64,000 bases of DNA from Muricea muricata (taxonomy: Eukaryota > Cnidaria > Anthozoa > Malacalcyonacea > Plexauridae): the NCBI GenBank assembly GCA_963855995.1, contig OY979717.1, positions 23,710,746 to 23,774,745 on the forward strand, written 5' to 3'. The first letter of the stretch is position 1, and the number at the start of each line of letters is the position of its first letter. Below the pieces are notes generated by a model. That model saw only the letters and a program-made list of their open reading frames with translations, searched no databases and was not told the DNA's origin. Below, piece by piece: positions 51,290 through 64,000 of the stretch. Made by a program: the position numbers and the translations under genes.

Positions 51290-52599
51290 CGGCCGCTAAA
51301 AATTATCTGAATGAACAGATTTCAAAAACAAGTTCCTCACTATTCTTGATAAGCATGTACCAGTTAAACAAGGAAGTGTGAAAGTGAATTTAAACCTTGG
51401 ATTACGAGCGAGATTAAACATTTGAGTCATCACAGAGACTATCTAAAAAGGCAAGCAGAGCTACTCGATTGCGATCTGTTTACTATGAAATAGCTCATAA
51501 AAAATTTAAAAACAAAGAAGAACTTTTATTAATTTTAAGGCTAAATTGAGTAATTCTAACAACTGTAAGGAAAGCTGGCAAAGTGTAAGACTGCTAAAAG
51601 ATGCAGCACATAATATTGCTAGGCCATTGGTTGATATTTTCAATTTATCTCTTCAGACTGCTAGATTTCCTGACGACGGGAAGATAGCTAAAGTAACACT
51701 AGTCTTCATGGATGGTAATAGGAATGTCTGTGGAAATTACAGACTGATATGATTTCGGTAATTTCCCGTTGTTGCAAAGGTCTTTGAGAAAAGAGTTTAC
51801 CAGCAGATAAAGTACTTTTAGAAAACAAACAGCGTTCTTGTGTATATACAGTCGAGTTTTCGTGCTAAACATTCCACGGAAGCTACCCTGCTTAGTTCCG
51901 CAAATGAATGGTTGTACAATATGGATAAGGGCCGCTTTACTGGAGTCCTTTTCCTGATCATAAAAAGGCAGTTGACACTGTCGATCATTCAATTCTACTA
52001 GCTAAACTAGAAAAATATGGTACTTATGGAAGTAGCCTTGAGTGGTTTAAATCGTACCTCAAGGATAGAAAGCAGGTTTGTTCAATTAATGGAAAGAAAT
52101 CATCAGCAGAAAATATCAAATGTGGGGTTCCACAGGGGTAGAATCTTGGCCCCAATCTTTTTCTACTTTACATTAATGATTTGCCAAATAGTTTAAAAAC
52201 GTCAAAACCTTAAATGTTTGTCGATGATATAAATCTTACCAGTATTGGACAAAATTCGAGCGACATTGAAATTAAAATCAATGAAGAGCTAGAAAATGAC
52301 CACCAATGGCTAACAGCAAACAAGATTACTCTTTAAATGATGAGAAAACTGAATTTATGCTCATTGGCTCAAGATCTCGCCTTGTCTCTGTTGATAATAG
52401 AGCAGTTTTGAAACTAGGACACAAACATGCAACACACATTCACAACAAATTAAACGTCGCTTGGTATGGTTCTTGATGAACAGTTAATGTGGAACAAACA
52501 CATGCAGTGAAGTGCAATGCAAAAAAATCTAATTGTATAGCCCTGCTTAACAGAGGTAGACCCTTCGTCCCCACGCATACGTTAATGATAATGTACAAT

Positions 52600-54696
52600 T
52601 ATGAGGCGCCGATTGTTGCATAATTCATACATTTACTTACAACACATACTAAAAGAAATTATGCCATGTGAAATGAATAAAGTGTATGCTGAATCGTAAA
52701 AAAGTGGACTGAAATGTACATACTGAGCATTGAAAATTATAAGCTAAGCATTGAGAATTCTCAGTCTGCTTTACGTGCAAAATCTCAACACTATGTAAAA
52801 TATTCTCAGTATACTTTATGTACAATTTTTAACATACGATATGAGCAAATTCTCAGTATGATTTATGTGCAAAATCTCAATGGTATATAAAAATTTCGCC
52901 ATACTTGATGTAAAATTTTCAACATACGATATGCGCAAATTCTCAGTATGCTTTGTGTGCAAAAATCTCAGCATGATAAATTTACGCTTTCTAATTCCGC
53001 TACTTCATGTTATGTCTAGCATAACAGATTAACAATTACAATATGGCGGTTGTAATCGGCTTTCGTGACGATGGCCACTTATTCAATGACGAAGAATCTA
53101 GAATAACTGATATCTGAACACTACTGTTCACAACATATTAAACAATGCTAACAGGTAATTGTGTATTTTCACTCGAACTGATCCGCACTTGTAACCCAGT
53201 AAGGTTATTGTATCCAATAAATTATTGGGATTGTTGCAGTTAGGCCTATTAAAGGGCAAGGGTTAGGGCCATTTTGTATGCATGAAATACAATCCCAGTG
53301 AGTTATTGGAATTGTTAAACGATGCTACCTACCAATAATCTTACTGCATTACAACATGCAAATTGTTTTTGTGCAATTGATGTCGCTACTTCATGTTAGG
53401 CCTAGTAAAATTTATAAGGATTTCTCTTAGAAATTTCATTTTAGAGAACAATCTAAAGATTTTAGGATTTTTAATTCTTTGATTGTTATGACTGTTATGT
53501 ACAATTTAATAATAACACACGGGTATAGATCCTGGTGGTGTTGTTGAAGCGATTTTGTCAAGTAAGGAGTTTTGGAGCTTAGTGGCAACAAGTTGAGATG
53601 GAAATCAAAACTGGCCAATATTTCAAATCCGAAAAATATTTGCAGCAACAGGTGCAAATGGGTGTGCTGGGATTGTATTTTCATGGATACAAAATGATCC
53701 TAACCCTTGCCCTTTAATAGGCCCAATAATAGGCCTAACTGCAACAATTCCAATAGTTTATTGGATACAATAACCTTACTGGGTTACAAGTGCGGATCAG
53801 TTCGAGTGAAAATACACAATTACCTGTTAGCATTGTTTAATATGCTGTGAACAGTATTGTTCAGATATCAGTTATTCTAAATTCTTCGTCATTGGATGAG
53901 AGGCCATCGCCACGAAAGCCGATTACAGCCCAATCTCGTACCCAGAGCAATGCCTGTTCGTGGGTTAGGCTGGCATTGGCTCTGGGGAAACGGAATGAAC
54001 TGCGTATGATTTCATACGCGCTCACTTAATGCGCATGCTCTCCACTAATAGGCTATGCTTTATTGATTCGGGCTCAACTTTTGTATTTATGATTATTTTG
54101 CTTGAAATAAAGCACAGCCTATTAGTGGAGAGCATGCGCATTAAGTGAGCGCGTATGAAATCATACGCAGTTCATTCCGTTTCCCAGAGCCAATGCCAGC
54201 CTAACCCGCGAACAGGCATTGCTCTGGGTACGAGATTGATTACAGCCGCCATATTGTAATTGCTAATCTGTTATGCTAGACATAACATGAAGTAGCGGCA
54301 TTAGAAAGCGTAAATTTATCATGCTGAGATTTTTGCACACAAAGCATACTGAGAATTTGCGCATATCGTATGTTGAAAATTTTACATAAAGTATGGTGAA
54401 ATTTTTCATACACCATTGAGATTTTGCACATAAAGCATACTGAGAATTTGCTCATATCGTATGTTGAAAATTGTACATAAAGTATACTGAGAATATTTTA
54501 CATAGTATTGAGATTTTGCACGTAAAGCATACTGAGAATTCTCAATGCTTAGTTTATAATTTTCAATGCTCAGTATGTACATTTCAGTCCACTTTTTTAC
54601 AATTCAGCATACACTTTATTCATTTCACATGGCATATTTTCTTTTAGTATGTGTTGTAAGTAAAAGTATGAATTATGCAACAATCGGCGCCTCATA
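52600..54696. mobile_element. 2.1-kb foldback element inserted in the LINE, 6-bp TSD
   Basis: Ends start TATGAGGCGCCGATTG on both sides and the arms are nearly complementary for roughly 700 bp each (left 52600-53300, right 53680-54696). They include many TTCTCAGTATGC / GCATACTGAGAA words. The target repeat TACAAT flanks it (52594-52599, 54697-54702), and removing the element restores the LINE reading MYNAFVLSH exactly. The right arm is longer because it carries a MITE. There is no coding capacity; the short spacer (about 53300-53680) shows no domain. Confidence 0.9.
53931..54238. mobile_element. 308-bp palindromic MITE, CAATCTCGTACCC family, 9-bp TSD
   Basis: Starts CAATCTCGTACCCAGAGC and ends with the complement; the whole element folds back around AAGCATAGCC/GGCTGTGCTT-like arms with a short centre. 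The exact 9-bp repeat ATTACAGCC flanks it (53922-53930 and 54239-54247). The opposite arm of the host foldback element lacks it, which shows it is the youngest layer here. Confidence 0.92.
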
Positions 54697-54813
54697 TACA
54701 ATGCCTTTGTTTTGTCCCACTACTGCTCTACAATATGGAACGATGGTTCATGTACTATAATCAAAATTACAAAGGAGAGCTGCGCGTGTAATCTCCTCAA
54801 TTTGAATGTTAGA

Positions 54814-56069
54814 CTAACTTTCTGACCCCATAGCATTCTTTATGCTTAAGTAAAAATTTTCAGCACCAGCAGTTTTGCACATTTGCTCAAATATATGAGG
54901 ATTCATTTCAGGCTGCTCCAAATTGGAAACCACATCTTTTATTTTTTGGAGATCATTTTTGAAATCCAGGTTAAAAGATGCTTTCTTTAACAGTTCTTCA
55001 AATTCACTATTTGAAAGGTATACACCATCTGTATACACCATCTGTTGTTTGACATTCTTTCTCTGCAACAGTTTTGGAATGACTTGCAAAAGCCTGACTT
55101 AAACTTGCTGTTGTAACATCTGATTCACTTACTTGACTGTTAGGGGGCTCTGAATCAGCAGTTAGAGTAACTGGTGAACTCACACTGACTGTAGCTGAAG
55201 TTGCACTTTCTTGACTATTTTGCCCACTCTCATCAATGGAACTTTCACTTGTCACAATGCTTGCAGCCGAGCTTTGCAAAAATTCAGGCTAAATAAAATA
55301 ATATAATGTAATTATGTAATATAATCTAGTATTGTAACTCTCTTGAATATTTATTTACATCAAGTCCTACATGAGGGTAAAAAAGGAGCTCTAGGCCTTT
55401 CAAGTTTAGTTAAGAGATTGTGGTATTAGATAATAAAACCATGATGTTGCATTATGTTAGTGCTCTCATATAAGTGACTGGGCCACGCCCAATCTAACTG
55501 TGACTGGAATATCTTGTATCTTGTTTGCTTATTTAATGTGGCTTGAACCTTTTCTGCTGAAGAACCCTTTTTTTATCAATATCCTTAATGTATTGTTAGT
55601 AAAGTCTTCTGTGAACAACTCTGTATAAATTTCAAATATTATCTTGCTTTAGGGCATGATTTAAAACTAAAGAAACCCCTGAGCCAAATGTAAAATGTAT
55701 TAGAGTGGCAAAGGATTTTTTTGTCCGAAAACAAGTCGAATTACGCAATACTTTTCCTGCTTTACTACGTAATTACACAGTTCCCGTTCTTCATACCTGT
55801 CTTTCTACTTTATTTTTTATCTCATTAGCTTGATCTCTTGGAAGCAGTTTGGTAAATTTTCTTTTCCTAAAACTTTCGTGAAGACACGGCGAGCAAAGAT
55901 TGTTAATTTTACGAGAAGATTTTTCGCCCAATTCTGCCTCGACGAATTGCTGAAAAACGTTTGAAATCACAAGCAAACCACGAGCTCTAAGATTAATAAC
56001 CTTTCCCCCCGCACCTTTTGACCACTTTTCATGGAAGGGATTATTACACGCTCTTCGATATTTTGGCAT
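54814..56069 (-). pseudogene. N-terminal part of a mobile-element-type protein, frameshifted by a 13-bp duplication
   Basis: Exon 1 (56069-55797) gives 91 residues starting MPKYRRACNNPF, basic, with a CSPCLHESFRKRKF segment. The splice to 55288 is in phase (VERQ to PEFLQSS). Exon 2 is Ser/Thr-rich, then reads ECQTTDGVY and breaks, because the 13-bp unit TACACCATCTGTA/T is tandemly doubled at 55021-55046. The other frame continues LSNSEFEELLKKASF to GAENFYLSIKNAMGSES and stops at 54814. The GAENxY...I..AM segment resembles, from memory, large multicopy cnidarian proteins possibly linked to DUF6589-type elements; that is a weak recollection. It interrupts the LINE between about 54815 and 56585. 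Confidence 0.6.
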
Positions 56070-57006
56070 TTTTTCTATAGCAGCGTTGTAAAGCGTTGTA
56101 TGTAGTTCGAAAAAAGAACTCTCTTGCGGATAAAGATGCGAGTATTTCCCGCCAGAATGCCCTGCAGTGTTTCATTAATAAATGAAGCAAATCCTGGTGA
56201 ATAAACTACGTTTGAACATTTAAAATACACATAGCTTCAATATATTTAATAACTTTATTATATAGACCCGTTATTTCGGAGATGTGAGACTATGAGAGTT
56301 GATTATTTTATACGATTATGCGCGTGTGAAAGCCCGGTTTTTAAAACATCGATATTTCGCAATCTAGATCAAATTTTAAAAATCCCCACGAGGAAATTAA
56401 AGAAAAACCCTTGCTCTATCACAATCTTTCAGTTCCAGAGTACAAAATGCAACAACGAATGGCACGGAAGACGTAGAACAGTGTGTTATGTTCTCGCTCC
56501 TTTTGTTGACATGTTGTCAATTTCACGCATTCTGATTGGTCGAGAACATAAAAGGTAAACAAACGCGCTGATTGGCTAACATTATTCACCCTTGTTGCAG
56601 TGGATTATTTAGAGCAATTATTTATTGAATGTAATAACGATAACTATAACCTGAGCAGTAACAATACTAAATTGGCACTCCCACAACCTAGGACTAATTT
56701 CCTAAAAAGAAGTTTTCCTATAGTAATAGAGCAGCAAAGTCTTGGAACGGATTATCTGCTGACATAACTGGTGATTTCCGGGAGCTATCAGTTACTGCTT
56801 TCAACCGCCGATTTTTTGAGAAAAACAATTGATTGGATTTCTATACTTTCAATTAGTCGGTATGTATATATGTTGTTTAATTAATTAATTAGGATTTTCG
56901 CTTTTAACACACGGCCCTTTGAAAATCAGTTTTGTAAATAGTTAAAATATTAATAGGTTACTGAAAAGGCTACCGTGTATAAAGGTTTAGAATAATAATA
57001 ATAATA

Positions 57007-59410
57007 ACATCTGGTTATCACTTAATCTGTGCTAAGACTGTCGTTGCTAGGCAACACTAAACTCAACTCAAGGGAATAACAACGTTAATTAAACTGATTC
57101 AAAGCAGTTGTGGAATAACACGTGACGTCACATCAATTTATTGTTGCAAATTAATAAAAAAAGACGTTGACGAGTTCAATGAAGCAGAAGCAAACCAAAA
57201 TACTAAAAGAAAAACAGAACTAGACGTAAATTTAATCCATTCTTATATCGCAAGTGAAGCTGCATTGCATGTCAATAGATGGCCGAATATGGAAGAACTG
57301 TCGCCGTCTGAACTCGATACGCAGGAAAAGCGAACTGAAAACGTTTGCTGAATATCATTTTAACTTAAATACTCGTTATATATTGTTATAAAATAGCATT
57401 TCGTTTTAAAGTTATAGTATACCATTGTTGCCGTTATTAAATGTGCATGCAAATGTCTATACAGTATAATAAACAGAACAACAAATGAGTGCCTGGAAAT
57501 ACCAAATTTATTTCTCGTGTTAAGTCTGATATCTCAAGTTCAACACTCGAAATAAATCTGGCATTTCCGCGCACCCATGTGTTATTCTCTATATATCGAA
57601 TGTGTTAAGCCTGCCGTGCACGTGATCTATTGGCTGAAGAAAAACTACTTGTGCCTGTTAGCTCAGTGTATGCGAGTTAATTTATGCCTCGCCCAACCTT
57701 TTCTCTCACATCAAAATATTTGATACGCGACAAAAGTAAAAAACAAATAAACATTAGTAGCAGTAGTAGTATTTATTTCAACAAGATTAATTTCAAGACT
57801 TTTCCAATCTTCCAATGCTGTTTTTTCAAGTTTTCCGGACCGGGTCGACCGCTGAGTGGGACGTGTGATCTGACACAGTATCTGAGACCAATACATTGTG
57901 CAAGAACACAATATCTCAGCAACCACACATTTTAAGATCTATTTAAAAAAACAGCATAATTACGACCCACATCAGCAATTTTATAGCCTTCTCTGCCATT
58001 TATCAACGGTTCAAAAAATCGATAACTAGGGTACAGTTTTATATTGGACCTATATAGAAAGGATTATTAATCGCATTGCTTACTCTACATAGTTTGCTAA
58101 AAATTTAATACGGGTAATTAATACTAAAAATATCCATATCCAGCAATTAAAGAGGTAAATATACTAAACAAAGACGTAGGCATGCGGGCCATCCTGAACA
58201 AACTTCGAGTCAACTTCACAATTCATATAGTTGTTTCAGGCGCGAAGAGCACCTTACGCTAAATGTGTATATACATATTGACAATGCCGTTGACAAAATT
58301 TCCAAGGGCTGGTATACTTGGCCAGTTAGGCGCAACTTTTCCTCCGGTACAATACCCACGCAAACGCCGCTACTATTTTCCGATGGGTACTTGTACGCTT
58401 TTACGCGAGGCTATAAAAATAAAAGCTGAACATTGTTTAAACGAGGTATCTGGAGCGAAACTCGTTTGGTCAATGTATCTTTTGCGTACCGCACGGCTCG
58501 GGTTTTGTGTAATATATATCAATTTGAATCTCGTGTTTCTGACTTGAAAGACTGATGTATTAGGGCGCGACAATGGATCTAATACATGTTGTTAATCGTA
58601 ATACCAGCCATTACCAGCTTCAAAATCATGTTTTCAGTAACCTATAAATAATAAAAGTTTTAGTTATCCTCTAGAAAATGCACATTCATGTGCTGGATTC
58701 TTCTTCCTAATGACATCTAACACGCTTTTTAAAAATCTTTATACAACAGTCGGAAAAAAAAATCTTGCGAGCGCTATGTATGCAGTATAACAGTCGCGAA
58801 AAAAAAGAATCTTGATTGCATCAAAAAGTCGCATAGTTCCCAATGACACCCCTTATACTGCAGGACCAAGGTACCAAAAGTTTAAAGTAGAATTTCGCAG
58901 CATATCGATGATGACACAAGCGCAATTGCATGCATACGAATTAATTTAGAATCGCTAACCCTAGAAATATTTCATCACTTTAGCTATTTAGTATGACAGT
59001 TTAAATTCTACGTATAATGGTTGTGGGTAGCAATATTGCGTGAACAAACCGGAAATTCAAAGCAAACTTCGTAATTTTGAAATATTTCTTTGAGAATACA
59101 GCATGTATCAGTGTTCTTTCATGAAATAATAAAGTACAAGTAAATATGTGAAAAATTAACAATATTTGCATGCTCTCACCGAGCTTTAAACAATTCGCAT
59201 GAGGATATGCTGCGTTAATTAAGACTTAACACTTTTTTGTTCTAATTGCATGATAATCGATCTTTCCAGGAATCATCTCTACAAGACTGAATTAAAGTGA
59301 CAGATTTACTAAAGCATACAATACCACAAGCAATCTCGTTTTATTGATTTCTAAGATTCTCGTATATCGACTGGTTATACCCGGCAAAATAATTCAGAAA
59401 TGCAACCTAC
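57007..59410. other. No gene recognised; one hairpin repeat
   Basis: About 57490-57590 has a hairpin-like pair (GCCTGGAAATACCAAATTTATTTC ... GAAATAAATCTGGCATTTCC, shown here only in part) with a CTCGTGTT/AACACTCG inner pair, probably a MITE core. The open frame at 58263-58547 has no recognisable domain. If the F-box gene has further exons they would lie in this interval on the minus strand, but I could not identify any. Confidence 0.5.
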
Positions 59411-61198
59411 CATTTTACAAGATTTTATTCTTAAAAACTGCGCACCGGGCTTCTCCAGAAGAGGCTGTAGCCCAGCATCAGTGACACGTGGACAGCTACC
59501 TACATCCAACACCATTAATTTTGAACAATGTTTAAGAATCTTTTTAATACTACGGTCTGTAACTCCATAGCAACTGCTGACACGTAGTTCACGGATATTT
59601 TTGCACGAAATAAGCGCTAAAAGACCCTTATCCGATACCTGGATAAGGGATTAAAATATTGATACAATTAATCCAGTGAAAAGATTTAAAGTAACTTATT
59701 ACAAGTACCGTATAAGAAAAATTATAATAAAAACGTGGGGGACAGACCTCAAAGTAAGAAGGCCCAGGGGGATGCTTCTCGAAATTTTTAAATGCATGCA
59801 CTGAATCGTTTACCCAACTATAAATTCCTATGCCATATTTCTCCTATTGTCAATGCTATAAATCCATTTATAGAGGAAAAAAATATTGTGTGGGCATGTC
59901 GAGATGTATTATGTTACATCACAAGCATCCCAGAGCACGTTACGTAAGTGTATATTATTATCATTTACTGTATAATATCCTAAGGCTGGCGACTCTTTTA
60001 CCATATTAAACTGAAACACGTTTCGACTTTCGCTTCGAAAAAAAAAATTAAACACGATTCACTGCAAAAAACTTAATACAAATGATCTTGGATATCTCCT
60101 CTAAATTTCTAGATACTTTTTAGACAATCAATAAAAAGTTTTTTCATTAAAATTTTTCGTGTCGATAGGCGGGATGCAAATTGTCCTACAAACGTCACTA
60201 TCGGAAACAACTTCGGCTAAGCTGCTGTTGACTGATGAGAAGTCGGAAACACCGAAGAAAAGACGAATTCAAAAGCAGCCAATAGGAACTTAGCCTTGCT
60301 TAGCCGAAGCTGTTCCCCGGCGAAGATGAAGTTTGTAAGGCAATTTGCATCCGGCTATCTACAAGGAAAAATTCGATCAAAACACTTGTTATTGAGCAAA
60401 TTTAGGTATTTCGGAATCTTGTTTTTATCTAAAAGCTATCTGGAAGTTTAGAAGAGGGGCCCAAGGTAATGTGTATCTAGTTTTTTTGCGATAACTTGTG
60501 TTATTTTGTTTGTTTGAAGTAAAAGTCTAAACGTGAGTCAGTTTTTGTGGTGAAAGAGTTGCCAGCCTTATATAATAATGTATGCAAGACGTAAAGTGCG
60601 CGACTCACGCTATTTGCTGGGATGCATGTGGTTACATTTAAAAATAATAGAGTTCGAATGTGAATACATTTTTAAAAGATAACTTAAATTTTAAGAGGGG
60701 GTTGTAATTAGATGTTTGCCACCCCCCCCCCCCTCCAATATGTAACCAATATTAATCATCGGTACATCTGTACGGTACCTTGTAACAGCTACTAACATCC
60801 AATTCTTGCAGTTCTTTACAACATTCGCATAGTTTTCTAATGGCATGATCAGTCACATATTTACACTTGGTAACACTGAGAACACAAAGCTTGGGACAAT
60901 TCTTTGCCAGAATCAACAAATTTTCCTCAGTTGTACAAGTCCAACACTCATCCAACAGAACGACCCTGAGGTGCCTGGTTAACGTTAAGATAGCATTCAG
61001 TCCTGTATCACAAATAATGGGTGAGAATGCAAAATCAAGCTCATGTCTGTGTCTCAGGTTTGATGTAGCATAATAGTTCCACTTAGTTGAAACTAATCTG
61101 CAAATGCATACGTCTCGAACATCAAGCCATTGGAATATTTGATGAACAATTATTTCAACTGGCAAAACCTCCAATCCATGTAAATTAGATGTCTCCAT
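59411..61198 (-). CDS. F-box and leucine-rich-repeat protein, 5' part
   Basis: Exon 1 (61198-60779, 140 codons) starts METSNLHGLEVLPVEIIVHQIF and holds an F-box (about residues 10-45, with the W-L-D-V-R-D and LVSTKW signatures), which binds Skp1 in SCF ubiquitin ligases. Cysteine-type leucine-rich repeats follow (CPKLCVLSVTKCKYVTD, CKELQELDVSSCYK). Exon 2 (59638-59411, 76 codons, phase 0) adds three more repeats (IRELRVSSCYGVTD, LMVLDVGSCPRVTD, FLRIKSC). The layout is FBXL7/FBXL-like. After exon 2 a strong GTAGGT donor follows, but reading through gives a stop after 11 residues (227 residues total), so either this is the last exon or the gene continues left. No disabling mutation is seen. Confidence 0.87.
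60168..60355. mobile_element. 188-bp MITE in the F-box gene intron, possible TA target
   Basis: Arms GGCGGGATGCAAATTG and the complement of CAATTTGCATCCGGC pair, followed by TCCTACAAAC / GTTTGTAAGG, and the inner parts also fold (AACTTCGGCTAAGC ... GCTTAGCCGAAGC). TA lies immediately outside both ends (60166-60167, 60356-60357), consistent with a Tc1/mariner-type target, though two bases are weak evidence. Confidence 0.65.
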
Positions 61199-64000
61199 TG
61201 TTCTGCAGTACGACTAGTGAAGTTAAAGTTTGATGTTAGCGATTAAGACAACGGTATATTTTAAAATGAAGGCTCATTAATTACTCCAAGTGCGTTACGT
61301 TGTGTGTTTTGTTTCGTTTTTTGTTGTGTTTTTGTTTTTTTTTGTGAGCTTTGTCATTATGTGATGTGTTTCGCTGTACCTTTTGTAATTGGTTTGGGTG
61401 TGTTGTGCTTTCCTGCATGTGTTTTGTTTCGTGTTTTGTTGTGTTGTGTTTTATTACGTTGTGCTGGGTTGTGTCTTGAGGCGTTTTGATGTGCGTTATT
61501 GTGCTTACTTTACTGTGTTTTTGCTGTATTTTGCCATCCTGTGTTTTTTATTGCATTTTAATTGTTAATTCTCTTGTGTTGCTTCCCTAAACTGAATCTA
61601 CCTACATTAATATCCCATATGCGTTGACTCCCTCTAGAATTGGCTCAAGAACGTCTTTAAGGCTGAATTACAACATAAATGTTTTATGATATAAAAATCT
61701 TTGCAGAGGACCATACAGACTGCACTATAAATATAAATTAAATTTAGATACCAGCCTATTATAATTGACAAGTTGCATTGCAATTTGAAACGAAAATTAC
61801 AGAGCATAGCCATGCCTTAGTAACAGAACCTTCTGTAACACCTCAACTTGTCACTGTAATACCTCTGTACTTGGCACTTTTGACATCACTGCTATATTGC
61901 CTATATACAAAGTAGATCAGTTCTTTCGTTACTCGAGTCTATCTTGGTTGGGTGTCTATTTACTCAACATGTGAACAATCTATTGATACATTACGCTATC
62001 CAGATAGAGCGGTATACCCACATGTTTTAAGGATTTTCAAAATTAAATAACTTGGCTGACGGATTAATTCATGAAGCATTTCATTATAATTTGGTGGGGG
62101 TGGTTGCACGGTGAGATAGATTTCTAAGTTTATAAATAAACATTACCTCGTAGTATATTTAAAATTAAAGTATTGTATGCCAATTACAGTATTTGTGTTA
62201 GTTACATTGCAGAATTTAATCTCTCTATTTAAATTTCACAGCTATAATGATTAATGTTTTTCATGAAACCTGCAAAACAATTCTACTCTCATTTTTGGAT
62301 GGTCATGTTCACAAGGTAAGAGTTTACGTTTGAAGTTGTTTATTTCAGTTCAAAAGAGCAGTACTATGGACATGTTAGTTTGCATGCAGACTCACGGATG
62401 GGAGGGTTAGTGGGCAAGAAGGAAGACCGTGTATTTTGTACTTGCGGCGTTCGCACAGGAATGCAGCATTGTGACTGGATGTTTGCTGTTCGATTCTATA
62501 ATTAAAGAATTTCAAGATGAAGTCAAACAATATATTTATTGCAGAGGCTCTCGATTAGCTTAAAATTGAATCTCGTTAACTTTTTTGAACAATAACGGCG
62601 CAAGAGCAGACTGTTTGTTTCAATAATTGAAGAAAGAGATGTTTTCGCAGTTACATATCTGATAAAATCGTTGAACTTATAAAGGTGTGCGAATGTTGAT
62701 GGTTTATGAACGCTATAGAGATCGTGATACTCGCTAGATTGTTAGCCAAGCTGTTTGCGTTTTGCCCGGTCAAGAAGGTTAAACAGTGCGTTGAATTCCG
62801 AATCGCTGAGCTATATTTAATATGTCTGGAGATCGGGCTCCAATACCTCACCAGTCAAGAAAGTGTCCGCAAAAACATGGCGATTTGTGACGCGTTTTAC
62901 GTCACAATCTTTCCATTTTCTATGGCAAACGCCACCATTGGCCTGATAGTACTAACATAGAAAAAGGCGATCTTCACCCCCACCCCCTCTTTTTTTCACT
63001 AAACTAGCAAATTTTCACTTAATTGGATTTGAAAATATCGTCGCACAGGTAAGGACTTGTATTATACTGTTTTTGTTAACACTGTTAGCCTATGTGTATT
63101 CTTTGCTCTGGACTTTAGCTTGCACGAGGAACATGCTGATAGCCTGATGCGTGGTCCACACAAACTGCTTTGTACAGTATTACAAATCTGACAATTCACC
63201 GAAGCACAGTACATTCGACATGGCTTTATAAACGACAACATACCTAAGTTATAAAGTGTTAGGGTGTGATTTTATTGTCACAGGCAAGTTGTTTTTGTTT
63301 TGCGTGTTCAAGTTCAACGTCAAGTTGTTCAGAGTGTTCAAGTCCAATGTCCAGCTGTCTACGGTGCCTAATCGAGGGTAGTTTGTGAGTTTGTGTTCTT
63401 CAAGTTTGTGCACCATGTGAAATTACGAGAGAGCATACTTGAGCTAGCTCTGTTTACTTTAAATCTGCTTTATATGGTCATATCTAAATGTTTAATGTGC
63501 ATGAATAGGGATAAACGCCTTCTTCAGCAGTCTTGCTGCAATATATATAGTTCTTCGCTTTACCATTCATCATAAGTAAATGGACAATAATTACAGCAGA
63601 TTGCGAATTGTAGATTGTTATATTTCATATGTACACAAGTACACATACAGTCAGTCTTGAACATTAAGTACTGTAATACCCAACTTTACATCTAGCCTAA
63701 TCGTGAATTGAAGGGTGGAGGTATTAGTTTTTTAACCAAGCATTAGGAGTACACCATAAACCAGAGCACAGTGTAAACTCATTTCAAATTGTGCACTGCG
63801 CAAGTGTGAGTGTTTGTACATATGGACTTATTCATAAGTAACTTATTATATTGTTTTTCAGAATCCTGACATGTAAACTGGGTGTGCTGCTTCTCTATCT
63901 AAAACCTCTCCCTCTCAGTGGGGTTATTGGGTTGTGGACGGAGGGAAATTATGAGGAATTTCGATCGTTGAGAGGACTGCGACATAAATTAGTGAAGCTT
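61199..64000. other. Upstream of the F-box gene; no second gene recognised
   Basis: About 61295-61560 is a TTGTGTTTTG-rich minisatellite on the plus strand. The remainder is AT-rich with short open frames (62706-62960 and 63393-63575) that show no domain I recognise. The 5' flank of the F-box gene, with its promoter, should lie just right of 61198; I see no clear core-promoter motif. Confidence 0.5.

Larger units (their letters stand above)
51290..57006 (+). mobile_element. Dead LINE (non-LTR retrotransposon) split by two later insertions
   Basis: LINE pieces read on the plus strand: a linker with PWITSEIKHLSHHRDYLKRQA (about 51395), reverse transcriptase blocks PLVDIFNLSLQTARFPDDGK (51620), GVPQG (52127), LLYINDLPNSLK (52160) and FVDD (52215), then MYN (52591) joined across an insertion to AFVLSHYCSTIW (54703) and LQRRAARVI (54772). 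After a second interruption the C-terminal part resumes with DYLEQLF and NYNLSSNN...FLKRSF (56600-56720), and the element ends in an ATA-rich tail (56988-57006). Many stops and frameshifts show it is long dead. The clade (Jockey/CR1-like) is not certain. Confidence 0.8.

Noticed and set aside
62706-62960. 84-residue frame near the right edge
   Set aside because: No domain recognised and no sign of splice context; not enough to call a gene.

Overview
The window is nuclear DNA of an invertebrate animal. Coding segments are split by GT-AG introns of 2-7 kb, intergenic DNA is AT-rich, and mobile elements dominate. The mix of P-like, Mutator-like, hAT-like and non-LTR elements, plus several protein families I associate with cnidarian genomes, suggests a cnidarian; this is inference and a single window cannot settle it. 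I see no rRNA, tRNA or CRISPR array.

Host genes. (1) A tandem array of D-2-hydroxyacid dehydrogenase genes lies on the minus strand. Copy A (24304 to 15375) has four exons of 127+286+493+87 nt that join into an uninterrupted 330-codon frame with an NAD motif and the Arg/Glu/His catalytic triad. Copy B (44270 to 31618) has the same exon sizes and phases but lacks one base in exon 2. Copy C is represented only by exon 1, cut after codon 3 by a P-like transposon. A short exon-3 relic (about 18905-19003) shows there was once more. (2) An F-box/leucine-rich-repeat gene starts at 61198 on the minus strand and has two visible exons.

Mobile elements. Many have ends defined here by inverted repeats plus target-site duplications (TSDs): a 3.9-kb non-autonomous element (110-3985, 9-bp TSD) packed with TTCATGAA-type repeats; a P-like element (6487-11423, 31-bp TIRs, 8-bp TSD) with a dead THAP/P transposase, itself hit by a 345-bp MITE; a 442-bp MITE beside the start codon of copy A; a 5.3-kb element (25029-30323) with divergent genes for a DDE-type/SAP-like transposase and a SAM-domain protein; foldback MITEs at 30630, 32762, 34190 and 53931 with 9-bp TSDs; a Mutator-like element (46573-50260); and a nested complex at 51.3-57.0 kb in which a dead LINE is split by a foldback element (which carries a MITE) and by a fragment of another protein-coding element.

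Best candidate for something little described: the 25029-30323 element. It pairs a transposase of a family I cannot place in a named superfamily with a divergently transcribed, intron-containing SAM-domain gene, and its termini begin GGCGCC. Most transposon genes here carry frameshifts or stops, so this copy is a fossil rather than an active system.
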